Shown in pieces: positions 53,956 through 63,740 of a stretch of 64,000 bases of DNA. Each line of letters opens with the position of its first letter. The stretch's first letter is position 1. The notes beneath the pieces were generated by a model. The model was not told the DNA's origin. It saw only the letters and a program-made list of their open reading frames with translations, and ran no database searches. A program made the translations under genes and the position numbers. This stretch comes from an uncultured Granulosicoccaceae bacterium (lineage in GTDB: Bacteria > Pseudomonadota > Gammaproteobacteria > Granulosicoccales > Granulosicoccaceae): contig CALLMF010000009.1 in the NCBI GenBank assembly GCA_938006335.1, positions 1 to 64,000 on the forward strand, in the 5' to 3' direction.

Positions 53956-56592
53956 CTAGGGGACTCGAACCGAAAATTCCAGGGAATAGGACTCTCCCGG
54001 CGCAAGCTCGTCGGTGAGCGCACTCAACGAACCGACACTGCCCGATGCGGGTGTCGTCATCCAGCACGGGCTGCGCGAACACGTAGCGCCCGGTGAGTAC
54101 ACGGTCCACTCAGGTGTGTAGTCGAGAATCGATACGTTGTAGGACACCTGGTTTCCCGTGTTGGTCGCTTCGAGACGGTAGATCACGCAGTTGTTACCGG
54201 GCTCGATCTCGATGATGGATGGACTGAAGCTTTCTCCCGGGTCAGGTGCACCGTCACAGCCGAGATCAATCGCCTGTGTCTTCACGATACTGACGTGCGT
54301 GTCTGACGTGGTGGTGTTGTCGACTACCGAATCTGTTTGAGACCCGCCATCCCAGGCTACGACTATCGTTGTCTGGTTGGTAACGCTCAGACCTGCCGTC
54401 GTCGGTGCCTCGACTCGAGCGAGTATCGTCATGGCCGCCCCCGCATCCAACAATTGCGGATCCGTCCAGGGTATGTCTGCCGCGCTCAAGGCGCTGTCCC
54501 CATCGACATCAATCCACAAGCTGGTCGCCCAACCTGCAAGGGTCTCGCTCGAGGACAAGGTAATGTCGGACAAGGCAGCATTACCTTCGTTTACCAGTTG
54601 ATGAACGTAGACAACCGATTGGCCGGGCTCGAGCTGTGCGTTCAGGTGCGGGTGCAGTCTCAGTATGGAACTGGCACCGATCAATACCGCGTCATGCTTG
54701 ATATCACTGGTAGCTCCGTCCTCTGACATTGCCGTGAACCAGATAGACTCTGTTGCGGCAGGGTGATCAGCAGGCGGTGTTACCACCGCCACCACATGCG
54801 CCGGTGCGCCAGACACCAGTGGTGCGGTGACGAAGGCCGCGTCTCCTGTTGTGGGGTCCTCGAAATCCACGCTCCACCCGCTGGGGAGAGCGTCACCGGA
54901 TTCCTCCAGGGATGCACTGAGTTGATACCGGGTCGGTAGTTCACCTGCATGAGCTACGAACAGATCGAACCGCGCGCTGCCATCAGCATCCAGCGACGTC
55001 GTGCTGACCGGGTCCGGCTCGGGACCGGGACCGACTCCAAGTGCTGTTGCGCTACCCGCTGCCGCCTGATTGGTAAGGTCGACTGCGGCAGGAACGATTT
55101 CGTCCAGATGGTCGCGTACCGCGTTGAATACAGTGGAGTCGCCAATCGACCGTGCGGTCTTGGTGATATCAAAACCACTGCCATCGTTGTCTCCTGCCGC
55201 ATCGGCCGGGAGTGTCACCTCGAGCACAACGGTCGAGAACTCACCCGGGTTGATCGGACCGGTATCGATCTGCCCATCGCCGTTGGTATCGAGCATGGGC
55301 GTTGCACCGTCGGCACGTAACAATCGCCATAGGGTGTTCGCCGGAAAACTCGATGTCGATTCATCAACGTCGATGTTGTATGAGTCAACGCCAGTGCCGG
55401 TATTCCACACGATATTTTCGAACTGTACCGCCCCCCCCGCCGGAGCCAGGGCAACCGTGACAGGCTCATCCTGTAGATCAGCAGACGATGTCGCCGAGCC
55501 GTTAGCCACGACACTATAGGTTGGCAGGACCGTAAACACGGCGGGATTGCCGAACTCACGCGGCACCGTTCCAATCGCCACGTCATATTCGAACTCGGCC
55601 TGATTGATCAGTGAAGACGGCGGCAACTCCGCATCAATAACCACGTCGAACTTGAGTTGTCCGCCGGAACCAGGCGGCAGAAAATTGATGATCGCAGTTA
55701 CCTGGTTGCTGCTGTACTCATCACTATCGAGCTCAGCTTCCGGGAGGCCTGCACAACTGGGATCGTAGGCGCACCAGATCAGTGTCGAACTCGCACCGAC
55801 GTGCGTATCTGTTGCGCTCGCATCCGTAAGTGTCTCGGCGCTACCGCTCCATGTGCCTGAGCCCGGCACATAGGTCATGCCGGCAGGCAAGGCGTCGATG
55901 ATCACCAGATCCCCGGCAGACTCGGTGCCCGTATTCAAGTAGTCCAGTGTCACCTGCCACGGGCCACCCGGGGAACTTCCCACCGTCGTCGACATGGACT
56001 TGATGACCGCAATGGTCGCGCCCGACCCGACGATCACGGTATCCGTATCCGTGTCCACCAGCGTCGAATCGAAGGCACTGACCGCAGTGAGCTCGAGACT
56101 GCCGACGCTACCGTCGGTCGCCGTCGAGGGCACTGTAGCGACAACAACAAAGTCGAAGCTACCGCCACCACCTATGGCCGGTGTCTGCGTGATGGCTACC
56201 GTGCTGTCGGCCACGCCATTGCGATCAACGTCCGGGTAGATGTTGATGGCGTCAAGATCGATGTTGTCACCGGCGAGATTGACCGCGGTGATGGAAAAGC
56301 TATCACTGCCATTACCGGTATTGACGATTCGATGCGAATATTGCACGGTCTCCCCGGGTGACGCGCGGCGTGTGTTGTCATCACTCAGTTCGAATCCTCC
56401 CACCTGCTGCACCAGGGTCTCGACCAGGTTCGATGTCACTGACACACGCTGACCAGAACCATCCAGAAAACTCGCTGAAGCCTGATTGCGGATGTAGGTA
56501 CCGGCAGGTGTTGCCGCATGCGAATACAGTCCAGGCACAGTCCCGAGGACGAATGCTGCCAACAGCAATACCAGCAATCTGCGTATCACCAT
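53956..56592 (-). CDS. DUF11-repeat exported surface protein
   Basis: The 878-residue protein has a signal peptide (LLVLLLAAFVLGTVPGLYSHAA, about 5-27) followed by a chain of Ig-like DUF11 domains: repeated NxGxxxD-type strands such as SHRIVNTGNGSDSF, LDYLNTGTESAGD, IVWNTGTGVDSYN and YVHQLVNEGNA. EF-hand-like D-rich loops (DVDRNGVADS, DTNGDGQIDTG, DVDGDSALSAAD) suggest calcium binding. It ends LEFSVRVP, like the neighbour at the right edge (ARFSVRVD). No membrane or sorting tail. Likely an extracellular or surface structural protein. ATG 56592 has GAGG 6 nt upstream. Confidence 0.85.
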   Translation of the reverse strand: MVIRRLLVLLLAAFVLGTVPGLYSHAATPAGTYIRNQASASFLDGSGQRVSVTSNLVETLVQQVGGFELSDDNTRRASPGETVQYSHRIVNTGNGSDSFSITAVNLAGDNIDLDAINIYPDVDRNGVADSTVAITQTPAIGGGGSFDFVVVATVPSTATDGSVGSLELTAVSAFDSTLVDTDTDTVIVGSGATIAVIKSMSTTVGSSPGGPWQVTLDYLNTGTESAGDLVIIDALPAGMTYVPGSGTWSGSAETLTDASATDTHVGASSTLIWCAYDPSCAGLPEAELDSDEYSSNQVTAIINFLPPGSGGQLKFDVVIDAELPPSSLINQAEFEYDVAIGTVPREFGNPAVFTVLPTYSVVANGSATSSADLQDEPVTVALAPAGGAVQFENIVWNTGTGVDSYNIDVDESTSSFPANTLWRLLRADGATPMLDTNGDGQIDTGPINPGEFSTVVLEVTLPADAAGDNDGSGFDITKTARSIGDSTVFNAVRDHLDEIVPAAVDLTNQAAAGSATALGVGPGPEPDPVSTTSLDADGSARFDLFVAHAGELPTRYQLSASLEESGDALPSGWSVDFEDPTTGDAAFVTAPLVSGAPAHVVAVVTPPADHPAATESIWFTAMSEDGATSDIKHDAVLIGASSILRLHPHLNAQLEPGQSVVYVHQLVNEGNAALSDITLSSSETLAGWATSLWIDVDGDSALSAADIPWTDPQLLDAGAAMTILARVEAPTTAGLSVTNQTTIVVAWDGGSQTDSVVDNTTTSDTHVSIVKTQAIDLGCDGAPDPGESFSPSIIEIEPGNNCVIYRLEATNTGNQVSYNVSILDYTPEWTVYSPGATCSRSPCWMTTPASGSVGSLSALTDELAPGESYSLEFSVRVP

Positions 56593-56652
56593 GCGACACC
56601 TCGTGAGAGGTCGCACGCAAGCACCATGGAGAGAAGGACTCGTGTTCACGCG

Positions 56653-57489
56653 TTAATCAATCGATTGGGACGGCTGAGAGCGCTTCAACTTGACGGGGGG
56701 ACCCATCGACGAATCCAATGTGCCTCCATCACTGGTGCCTGCAGGCTCGTTCTCCTGGCGACCAGCGGGAGCATCCAGGAGTTCGACGCTGACCGCAGCT
56801 GTTCCCGTTGGCGGCGCAACAGGAGACGACAAGGCCTCGGTGACCAGCGTCGTGGTGTCGATCGGACTCACGGTAGAGATGCGTCGACGTACCGACACTG
56901 CACCATCCTCCGTGAGACGAACCGGCTCCTTCAAACGGTCAGGACCGTGAAACTCGGGGCGCAGGGCACGACCGCTCTGATCAAGTAGCCTCAGTGACAC
57001 GCGTCTCTGCACGCCTTCCAGGATCTCCGCATCGTCCGCGATGGCACGAGCGTCGATACCCATCGGGCCGAGCACGATGCGTTGAAGAGAAACGCCACGT
57101 GCCTGTAGAAAGGACGCCACCGCGTCGACGCGCCGTTGAGCCAGCGCACGGTTGTAGTTGAAGCCGCCTCGCCTGCTCGTGAATCCGAGCACTTCAATAC
57201 TCAGCGTCGGGTAACGGGCGAGGACCGCGGCAGCCAGGCCGAGTTCCGTCTCCGCCTCCTGATCCAGTAGATGCACGTCATTGGCAAAGAAGATCTCGGG
57301 CGGGAATTCGAAGGTATCTCGCGTGATTCGATCAACCACCCGCATGTGTACGGCACCACCCAATGCGGGCTCGACTTCCACAGGGCACAGCTGATCGTCG
57401 TATTGAGCGTAGAGCTCCTCTGTCGACACGCAGGCGGACATGAACACCGCCGTCACGATCAACAAAAGTGTCGTTGCGGTACGTTGCAT
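56653..57489 (-). CDS. OmpA-like lipoprotein
   Basis: The 278-residue protein has a lipobox FMSAC (Cys20 acylated) and a central OmpA-C-like domain (about 60-170): GFTSRRGGFNYNRALAQRRVDAV and RIVLGPMG. The peptidoglycan-binding Asp of the usual GHTD/GYTD motif is replaced by Ser (GFTS). The C-terminal 100 residues are Pro/Ser/Glu-rich without domain. ATG 57489 overlaps the stop of the giant gene (ATGA), so translation is coupled. Likely anchors the neighbouring surface proteins to the envelope; peptidoglycan binding is uncertain. Confidence 0.83.
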   Translation of the reverse strand: MQRTATTLLLIVTAVFMSACVSTEELYAQYDDQLCPVEVEPALGGAVHMRVVDRITRDTFEFPPEIFFANDVHLLDQEAETELGLAAAVLARYPTLSIEVLGFTSRRGGFNYNRALAQRRVDAVASFLQARGVSLQRIVLGPMGIDARAIADDAEILEGVQRRVSLRLLDQSGRALRPEFHGPDRLKEPVRLTEDGAVSVRRRISTVSPIDTTTLVTEALSSPVAPPTGTAAVSVELLDAPAGRQENEPAGTSDGGTLDSSMGPPVKLKRSQPSQSID

Positions 57490-60400
57490 CAGTAGTCGCT
57501 CAACCATTGCAAGACATCCTCATCAAACTTGTAATCGAGGCCAAGACGAAATCCGGCTTCGTATATTCCTGTCGCATCCAGATCGGGCTCTTCAAAGCCG
57601 AGGGCATTCCATCGGGCCTGCACGACAAGATTCTTCATCGCGATCCACGACAGGCCGAGCCCTGCCGACCACGCCGACTCGTCTGCCGCAAGAACATCCC
57701 CATCCTGTCCGGTGGTCAACAACCCACCCCCGACATCAAGTTGCCAGCGTCGTGCCAGATCAAGCGTCAGTCGGCTTCCTGTTAGCGTTGCGTGCTGCCA
57801 CGTCGTGTGATCGTCCAGATCCAGTCGTGTCCACTTGGCTGCGGCACGCGCAGACCAACGAGCCGTCGGCGTCAACTCTCGGTGCTGGAGGGTCTTGGCG
57901 ATGATGCGATCCGTGTCGCCGTCAAACTCCGGTGTACGATCATGACGCCACTCAAGGGACAGCAGTCCATGGTGGCGGTTGTCATGCTTGGGCCTTCTCG
58001 CAAGACCCAGTCGCAATCGCTGACGAATGGTGTGTTCACCCGTTGCCGGAAACTGACGGGAAAACGATTCTGAAGCCACGAACGTCCAGTCCCTCGTGAG
58101 TCGCTGGGCAGCCGTTGCTCGTACGCCGATGTAATCGTCGGTGTCACTTCGGCGAAGCTCCAGGCGGGCGGACAGTCTTCGATGCTCGTTGCGTGTATCG
58201 CCGATCGCGAGTGAGAGCGCAAGGCTATCGCCGATGTCATCGTCGAGCACGCGGATGATCTCCAGCGAAGGCGACAGCGTCAGTCCGGGCTCAATGACAT
58301 GACGCGCCCGTACACCAGACACGGCCTCGGCAGTCCTCCCGCCAAACGCTCCCTTGAGTCTGTATTCGCTGAACAGCTCGGCACCAGGAATCCAGTCGGA
58401 CTCGATACCCGCCACCAGAGACTCACCATCGACACTGGTACCCGCGACGCCCGATGCAGACAGGCCACGTTCGCTTTCCACGCGCAGATACGCATCGACG
58501 TTCTCGCGTAAACCCAGACGTCCTTCAACACTCAGACGACGTCTATCGGCGTCGTCGAGGGCGTGTTCGTACTCGACGCCAATGCGTCCACTGCGCTCAC
58601 CGGGTAGCGCGAAGCTTCTATCCGCCGCCAGTAGCACGGTGTTGAACTGCGCGACGTCCAGACCTGTGTCGGATTTGACATGACGCGCACCCACCCCGAG
58701 CGTCCAGCGTCCAGTATCGTGATCGACTCTGAATCCGGCACTGCGATAGCGTGAACTCCCGTCGGTAGTCGCACTCTCCAGGGCATCGATCAAGAGGCGG
58801 CTCTTGTTGCTCAACGGGTGCCTGTGGTCAAGGCGCCACTCGCGCCGACCAGCAGCGATCCCTGATCCCGCGTTGTCGAAATTCTGCCCCGCCTCCGCCC
58901 AGGTAAACCGGGTGACACGCCCCGGCTTCTCTGACCACTCATGACTGACGCCGATGCGCGCAGCCTGACCTTCCCGACCATCGCGGTGCTGCATGAAAGC
59001 TCCAGACACGGACACGCTTGTGGAGTCGTCACCCAACACATATCGCGCTTGCGCGCCCGCAATGCGATACCCCGTCAGTGGATGATCATCATTCGTAAAG
59101 CTCGCACCGACATACGCGTTCTCGCCGACATTCCTGGAGATACGAAGCCCTGCAATCCAATGCTCATCACCATCGCCGCTCGTGTCGTAGCTGACGCGGA
59201 TGACCACCGTGTTCCCTTGCTCATCTACCGTTGGCACGACCTCAGCAAACCGCAACATGCCGGTTTCAGCGTCCAACTGGTAGTCGATGCCGGCGACCAG
59301 TTGCTCAACGGAGAGAACCAAGCCGGTATTGTCGCCATCGAATACCAGCCGCTCCACGATCTGGCTGTTGGCAACAATCGGCGCACCCTGCAAGCGATAG
59401 AGAAGCGCTGTGCCATTGCCATTGAGTTGTTCTACCTGTCGGGTGTCGGACTGCTCGGCAGCAAACGCCTGCAGGCGTGTTACTCCGGTATCAAACACCC
59501 CGTTCAGACCGGTCAAGGTGCGCTGGGTACGCGCAAGATCGTCGAGGTCTGACTGCACATCGGTGAGGTAGTCTCCCCACATCAAGCTATGCCGGTCGCG
59601 TTCCAATCGGGCATACAACCGGGACCGACTCTGCGCCTCATACCCTTGTATGGATGCATCTCCTAGCGAGGCCCAATCCGAGTCACCGGGCAAGCCTTCC
59701 AGCAAGCTGGTGTCACTCGACTTGTCGCTATCCCAGGCCAAGGTCAGATCAGCTCCCCAACGGATCCCGCCACGAACAAAAAAAGCGCTACGACTGTCTG
59801 TCTCCAGATCCGACACTGAAGCACCATCAGCATGAGTACGCCGGGTGACACCCGCCTGCAACACACCGCTGGCTATCAGCGGTCGTGGGGCCGTCAACTG
59901 CACCAGTTCAAGTCGCGTACGCAAGCCCCCGGACCGCGCATCCACTCTCACGCGACCCGCTCGCTCGGAACTGATCAATTCGACACGCGCCCGCCCACGC
60001 TCAAGGCGAATCTGATGCCCTGGCTCCTGGCGCTGCAGATCCTCTCCACTGAAACTTCCACGAGTCGTATCAAGCGTGACAAAGCGGACGCCACTGGCAG
60101 GAGTACCCGCCGCATCAGTGAGCAGCACCTCGATAGGCAAGCGGCTTTGACCGCCGTCAGCCAGCAGCTGATCCGTCGGTGCACGCATCACCAGTTTCGA
60201 CGCACGTGCCGCGCGACGCACCGTCTTTTCTGCCAGCACGCGTTCATTGCCAAAAGGATCCCGGCCGCGCACTTGTACCTGGTGGCTACCCGCCGATAGA
60301 TCCACGCCGTACCACGCGACGATCTGGGCGCTTCGGTCAGGGCTCTCGATTCGCTCGCCAATTTGGGCATCCGGTATCTCTCGATCACCGATAAACAGCG

Positions 60401-63400
60401 TGGGTACTACTCCCGCGCGCACGACCACCATGAATCGTCCGTCATCACTGACACCGTCCTCTGGCCAGAGAAACACACCCTCCTTCGCCTGTTCACGCGT
60501 GATGGTCCTGGCGAGCAACTCGGGATCAGCCATGCCGATGGCATCAACTCCGCTGTCGTCGGTTCCGGCATCAGCATTCGAGTCACTGACGTCATCCTCG
60601 GACGAACCATCGTCGCCTGGCTGAGTTGCCTCAGCACGATTTCGCGCTGCGGCATCGCCTACCCATCCCTGTCCAAGGTCCCCATCCGCACCCGCCTGTT
60701 GGCTCGCCGCGACCGCACTACTTCGTCCATCCGGATCGAGCTGACTGGCACGATCAAGCACCCAATCTTCGGCCAGCGACTCATGGCGCCGCTTGAGCTC
60801 GGCAAGGACACTCTCAGCCTGATCAGCCGGACAGAACGTAGCGAAGTCTGCTCGATGCCACTCACCTTCATGAACACGCACAAATCGGCTGTCCGCATCC
60901 GCAGCGTTCTCCACCGAAAGCGGTTTGGCGATCAAGCCCTCCGGCAATGTCGACGCATCCAGCTTGAGAACATGCTGACCCGGCGTGACCTGAGTCAGAC
61001 TGAACAGCCCGTTCTCATCGGTGATCACGAACCGACCGTTCTCCATATACAGCCGAACGCCGGCAATCGGCCACTCACTCTCGTCATGGATACCGTTGCA
61101 ACTGGCATCCACGTACACCTTTCCGAACACCATTCCATGGTCACCGAAAGCACCTGTTCGTAGCAGCCGAACACTCGCGCTCGAAGGTGCCGTAGCGACG
61201 ACGACGTCATTCGTGGCTACGGCCGTCGCGACTGCCGTGTTCACGGCCTGGCTCGACGAAACCGACGCTCCCGGTTGCAACACGTAACTGAGTGTTGTCG
61301 ATTTGCCAGCATCGAGATCCCCGATTTCAAAGTCCAGTGTTGTGACACCGCCAGCGTTGCCCTCATCCGGGTCCGGTAAACGCTGACCATCAAGTCGAGT
61401 AGATCCGCCGATATAGGCAAAACCCGGTGGCGGCGTATCCACGATCGTCACATCATCGAGTGGTTCTTCGCCATCGTTGGACACCGTGATGCGATAGCCC
61501 ACCGTCTCACCAATCTCGACAATGTCCTGCTCTACTGTCTTGTCCAGTTGCAATGAAAACGTGGTTGCCGGGGCAAGCACAAGCACGTCAACCGGGATAT
61601 CAACCACCGGCGCAGGCTCTCCCGCCTCACGGGAAAAGCGCCCATCGTTCTCACCGGCTGGACCGGACGCACCGTACGACGCCTGGACCACGTTGTAGTC
61701 AGTACTTCCATCCGGCCGCCAGTTCGACGGAAACACATAGTCTTCACCGGGGTCAACGTCAACGGTGTACTCGAGTTCTTCAGGTAGCCGCGGAATCACA
61801 TAGCGTCCACTGTTGTCGCTTGATTGAATCAAGGGCTCACCAGTCAAGGGATGCTCAACCACCTGCCCTGCGTTCAGAATCTGTACAAGGGCACCCGCTA
61901 CCGGAAAGCCGGACTCACCGACAAACACGTGGCTCACCTCATCCGTGACTGCGAAATCCATGGGACCATCAACGACCTCACCCGATGGCAGCTGCACCAC
62001 CAACTGATCCTCGAAGCCACTGGCAATGAAGCAGGCGTTCTCGGCGAGAACAGGATTCGCCGAAACCGCAAAAGCCTGCTCCGCAGTTTGCGGGCAGGCT
62101 GTGTCGCCAGACGTGTTCAAGGTAAGCACGATGGGCACAACGCTACGGAACACACCGCTATCAGGCGCTGTCTCTCGCAACCACACCGTGGTGAATTGAT
62201 TCCCCTCGACCGAGCCAAGCTCGACCGGTTGGTAACGTAGACCGTCCGGACCGTCGCGAGCACTGGCCGAGTCAGTCACACCGCTGTACTCGATATAGAC
62301 AGCATCGCGCACGACATCATCATATTCAGGCCTGAACAGCACCGGATACACCTCGGTGTCAACAAAATCGGCATCAAGCTCGTGATGGGGTGCAACACCC
62401 TGCTGCTGTAACTCCACCGCAGGCATCAGGAACCGCAGCTCGGGCTCCTGGGCAATAAATTGGGGTTGTATCTCGGGCTCAACCGGCTCTTCGGGTTGTT
62501 CCTCCTCGGCTTCCTCCCCGGTCTCTTCCTCAGGCGTCTCGTCCGTGGGTTCACCTTCGTCTGACTCGTTGTCCGGTGGCTCGGCGACCTCAACGGTCAG
62601 CACATGCTCACAGTCCGCGAACGCGGCAACATCATCAAGCGCATCGCCGTCGAGATCGATGCTCGCTGTGGGCAGCCACGTACCCGACACCTGCGCCGTG
62701 AGGTCCAGAGACGCTGTCAACAACAGGGAAGCTGGCAGCAGCAGTGACTCCGGGTCGACGAACCACACCAGACGCTCAACCGACTCCACACTGGAAACAC
62801 GCTCCCACCCTCCGTCTGACGAAGGTAGTACAGCGCTTGCAGACGCATGAGCGTGATCGACGGCGACGACGCCTTCAGGCAGTGGCACTTGTGCCAACAG
62901 TCCAACGACAGGCTGCCCATCCACGATGATCTCTCGCGTCTGAATAGAGGAATCCGGCAGCCCCAGGAGAATCGACAGCTCAGGCGTATCACTCGAGGTC
63001 AGTGGCACCTCGCACTGCGCGTCAATCGTTATGGCCAGGCTTGGCTGACTGGGTTCGAGAACGCGCACGGTATCGACCACCTCGCGCGTATCGTCCAGGT
63101 CATCTTCAGTGGAGGCCTCCAACGTAGCCACCAGCAGCTCGTCCGGGCTGACGCCTGGCGCCACTACCGCAGTGAATACCAGGTTGACCGACTGGGACGG
63201 CTCTATATCCAGAATCCCGACAACATCCGGCTCATCGTCGTCTGCAACACCGTTGGCATTGAGGTCGAAGACCAGACGAGGCTCGAGAAGCTGCGAATCG
63301 TGGTTAGCTATTGCGACGCGATAACGGTCGTCCGCGTTGCCCTGATTGCCCAGACGATGCGGAAAATGCACGCGTTCGCCCGTGAGTGCATCGGTATCAC

Positions 63401-63671
63401 CTGATGCATAGAATATGAATCGTCGCACTCGCGACACGGTCACAACAGAGGTGTTGGACGCTATCTGTACTTCGGTACCACTTTGCTCATCCTGATAACT
63501 GAGTACTGCCTGGTTTTTTATATCGACACCTGCCTCAGTCAAGGCGTGCGCCAAACCTGAACCCACTGACACGCTTCCAAGCAGGTGTCCACAGAAGATT
63601 CCTGCTACTGCAAATCCTGCCCACCTGCTTGCGCGGGTCACGCCAGAGCTGAGGAGAGGAAGGAGTTTCAT
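57489..63671 (-). CDS. Giant Ig-like/DUF11 protein with C-terminal outer-membrane beta-barrel
   Basis: The 2060-residue protein has: a signal peptide (about 1-40); DUF11-like repeats with calcium-type Asp loops (LNANGVADDDEPD near 150); an acidic Pro/Glu-rich linker (about 360-410); domains with a CNA-B/SdrB look (ALVQILNAGQVVE; KVYVDASCNGIHDESEW near 845-894); a DUF11 domain (about 704-790: LDKTVEQDIVEIGETV, VSNDGEEPLDDVTIVDTPPPG); further Ig-like repeats around 1060-1280; and about 750 C-terminal residues (from about 1294) of alternating amphipathic strands with Arg/Asp/Trp, as in an outer-membrane barrel ending FRLGLDYKFDEDVLQWLSDY. ATG 63671 is chosen; no clear ribosome site. The function is probably surface adhesion or secretion/assembly. 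I do not know a named family with this full layout. Confidence 0.8.
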   Translation of the reverse strand: MKLLPLLSSGVTRASRWAGFAVAGIFCGHLLGSVSVGSGLAHALTEAGVDIKNQAVLSYQDEQSGTEVQIASNTSVVTVSRVRRFIFYASGDTDALTGERVHFPHRLGNQGNADDRYRVAIANHDSQLLEPRLVFDLNANGVADDDEPDVVGILDIEPSQSVNLVFTAVVAPGVSPDELLVATLEASTEDDLDDTREVVDTVRVLEPSQPSLAITIDAQCEVPLTSSDTPELSILLGLPDSSIQTREIIVDGQPVVGLLAQVPLPEGVVAVDHAHASASAVLPSSDGGWERVSSVESVERLVWFVDPESLLLPASLLLTASLDLTAQVSGTWLPTASIDLDGDALDDVAAFADCEHVLTVEVAEPPDNESDEGEPTDETPEEETGEEAEEEQPEEPVEPEIQPQFIAQEPELRFLMPAVELQQQGVAPHHELDADFVDTEVYPVLFRPEYDDVVRDAVYIEYSGVTDSASARDGPDGLRYQPVELGSVEGNQFTTVWLRETAPDSGVFRSVVPIVLTLNTSGDTACPQTAEQAFAVSANPVLAENACFIASGFEDQLVVQLPSGEVVDGPMDFAVTDEVSHVFVGESGFPVAGALVQILNAGQVVEHPLTGEPLIQSSDNSGRYVIPRLPEELEYTVDVDPGEDYVFPSNWRPDGSTDYNVVQASYGASGPAGENDGRFSREAGEPAPVVDIPVDVLVLAPATTFSLQLDKTVEQDIVEIGETVGYRITVSNDGEEPLDDVTIVDTPPPGFAYIGGSTRLDGQRLPDPDEGNAGGVTTLDFEIGDLDAGKSTTLSYVLQPGASVSSSQAVNTAVATAVATNDVVVATAPSSASVRLLRTGAFGDHGMVFGKVYVDASCNGIHDESEWPIAGVRLYMENGRFVITDENGLFSLTQVTPGQHVLKLDASTLPEGLIAKPLSVENAADADSRFVRVHEGEWHRADFATFCPADQAESVLAELKRRHESLAEDWVLDRASQLDPDGRSSAVAASQQAGADGDLGQGWVGDAAARNRAEATQPGDDGSSEDDVSDSNADAGTDDSGVDAIGMADPELLARTITREQAKEGVFLWPEDGVSDDGRFMVVVRAGVVPTLFIGDREIPDAQIGERIESPDRSAQIVAWYGVDLSAGSHQVQVRGRDPFGNERVLAEKTVRRAARASKLVMRAPTDQLLADGGQSRLPIEVLLTDAAGTPASGVRFVTLDTTRGSFSGEDLQRQEPGHQIRLERGRARVELISSERAGRVRVDARSGGLRTRLELVQLTAPRPLIASGVLQAGVTRRTHADGASVSDLETDSRSAFFVRGGIRWGADLTLAWDSDKSSDTSLLEGLPGDSDWASLGDASIQGYEAQSRSRLYARLERDRHSLMWGDYLTDVQSDLDDLARTQRTLTGLNGVFDTGVTRLQAFAAEQSDTRQVEQLNGNGTALLYRLQGAPIVANSQIVERLVFDGDNTGLVLSVEQLVAGIDYQLDAETGMLRFAEVVPTVDEQGNTVVIRVSYDTSGDGDEHWIAGLRISRNVGENAYVGASFTNDDHPLTGYRIAGAQARYVLGDDSTSVSVSGAFMQHRDGREGQAARIGVSHEWSEKPGRVTRFTWAEAGQNFDNAGSGIAAGRREWRLDHRHPLSNKSRLLIDALESATTDGSSRYRSAGFRVDHDTGRWTLGVGARHVKSDTGLDVAQFNTVLLAADRSFALPGERSGRIGVEYEHALDDADRRRLSVEGRLGLRENVDAYLRVESERGLSASGVAGTSVDGESLVAGIESDWIPGAELFSEYRLKGAFGGRTAEAVSGVRARHVIEPGLTLSPSLEIIRVLDDDIGDSLALSLAIGDTRNEHRRLSARLELRRSDTDDYIGVRATAAQRLTRDWTFVASESFSRQFPATGEHTIRQRLRLGLARRPKHDNRHHGLLSLEWRHDRTPEFDGDTDRIIAKTLQHRELTPTARWSARAAAKWTRLDLDDHTTWQHATLTGSRLTLDLARRWQLDVGGGLLTTGQDGDVLAADESAWSAGLGLSWIAMKNLVVQARWNALGFEEPDLDATGIYEAGFRLGLDYKFDEDVLQWLSDY

Positions 63672-63690
63672 TTGCAGCAATGGGTGATCA

Positions 63691-63720
63691 CCGGAAGCCC
63701 TCCATGCAGAGGACTTCCGG
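63691..63720 (-). terminator. Stem-loop upstream of the giant gene
   Basis: CCGGAAG (63691-63697) pairs with CTTCCGG (63714-63720), and inside it CCTC (63699-63702) with GAGG (63709-63712) around a 6-nt loop: 11 bp with one mismatch. It lies between the stop of the right-edge gene and the start of the giant gene, with no U-run. Attenuation or processing are alternatives to termination. Confidence 0.45.
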
Positions 63721-63740
63721 CGTATCGGGCTCGCTACTGC

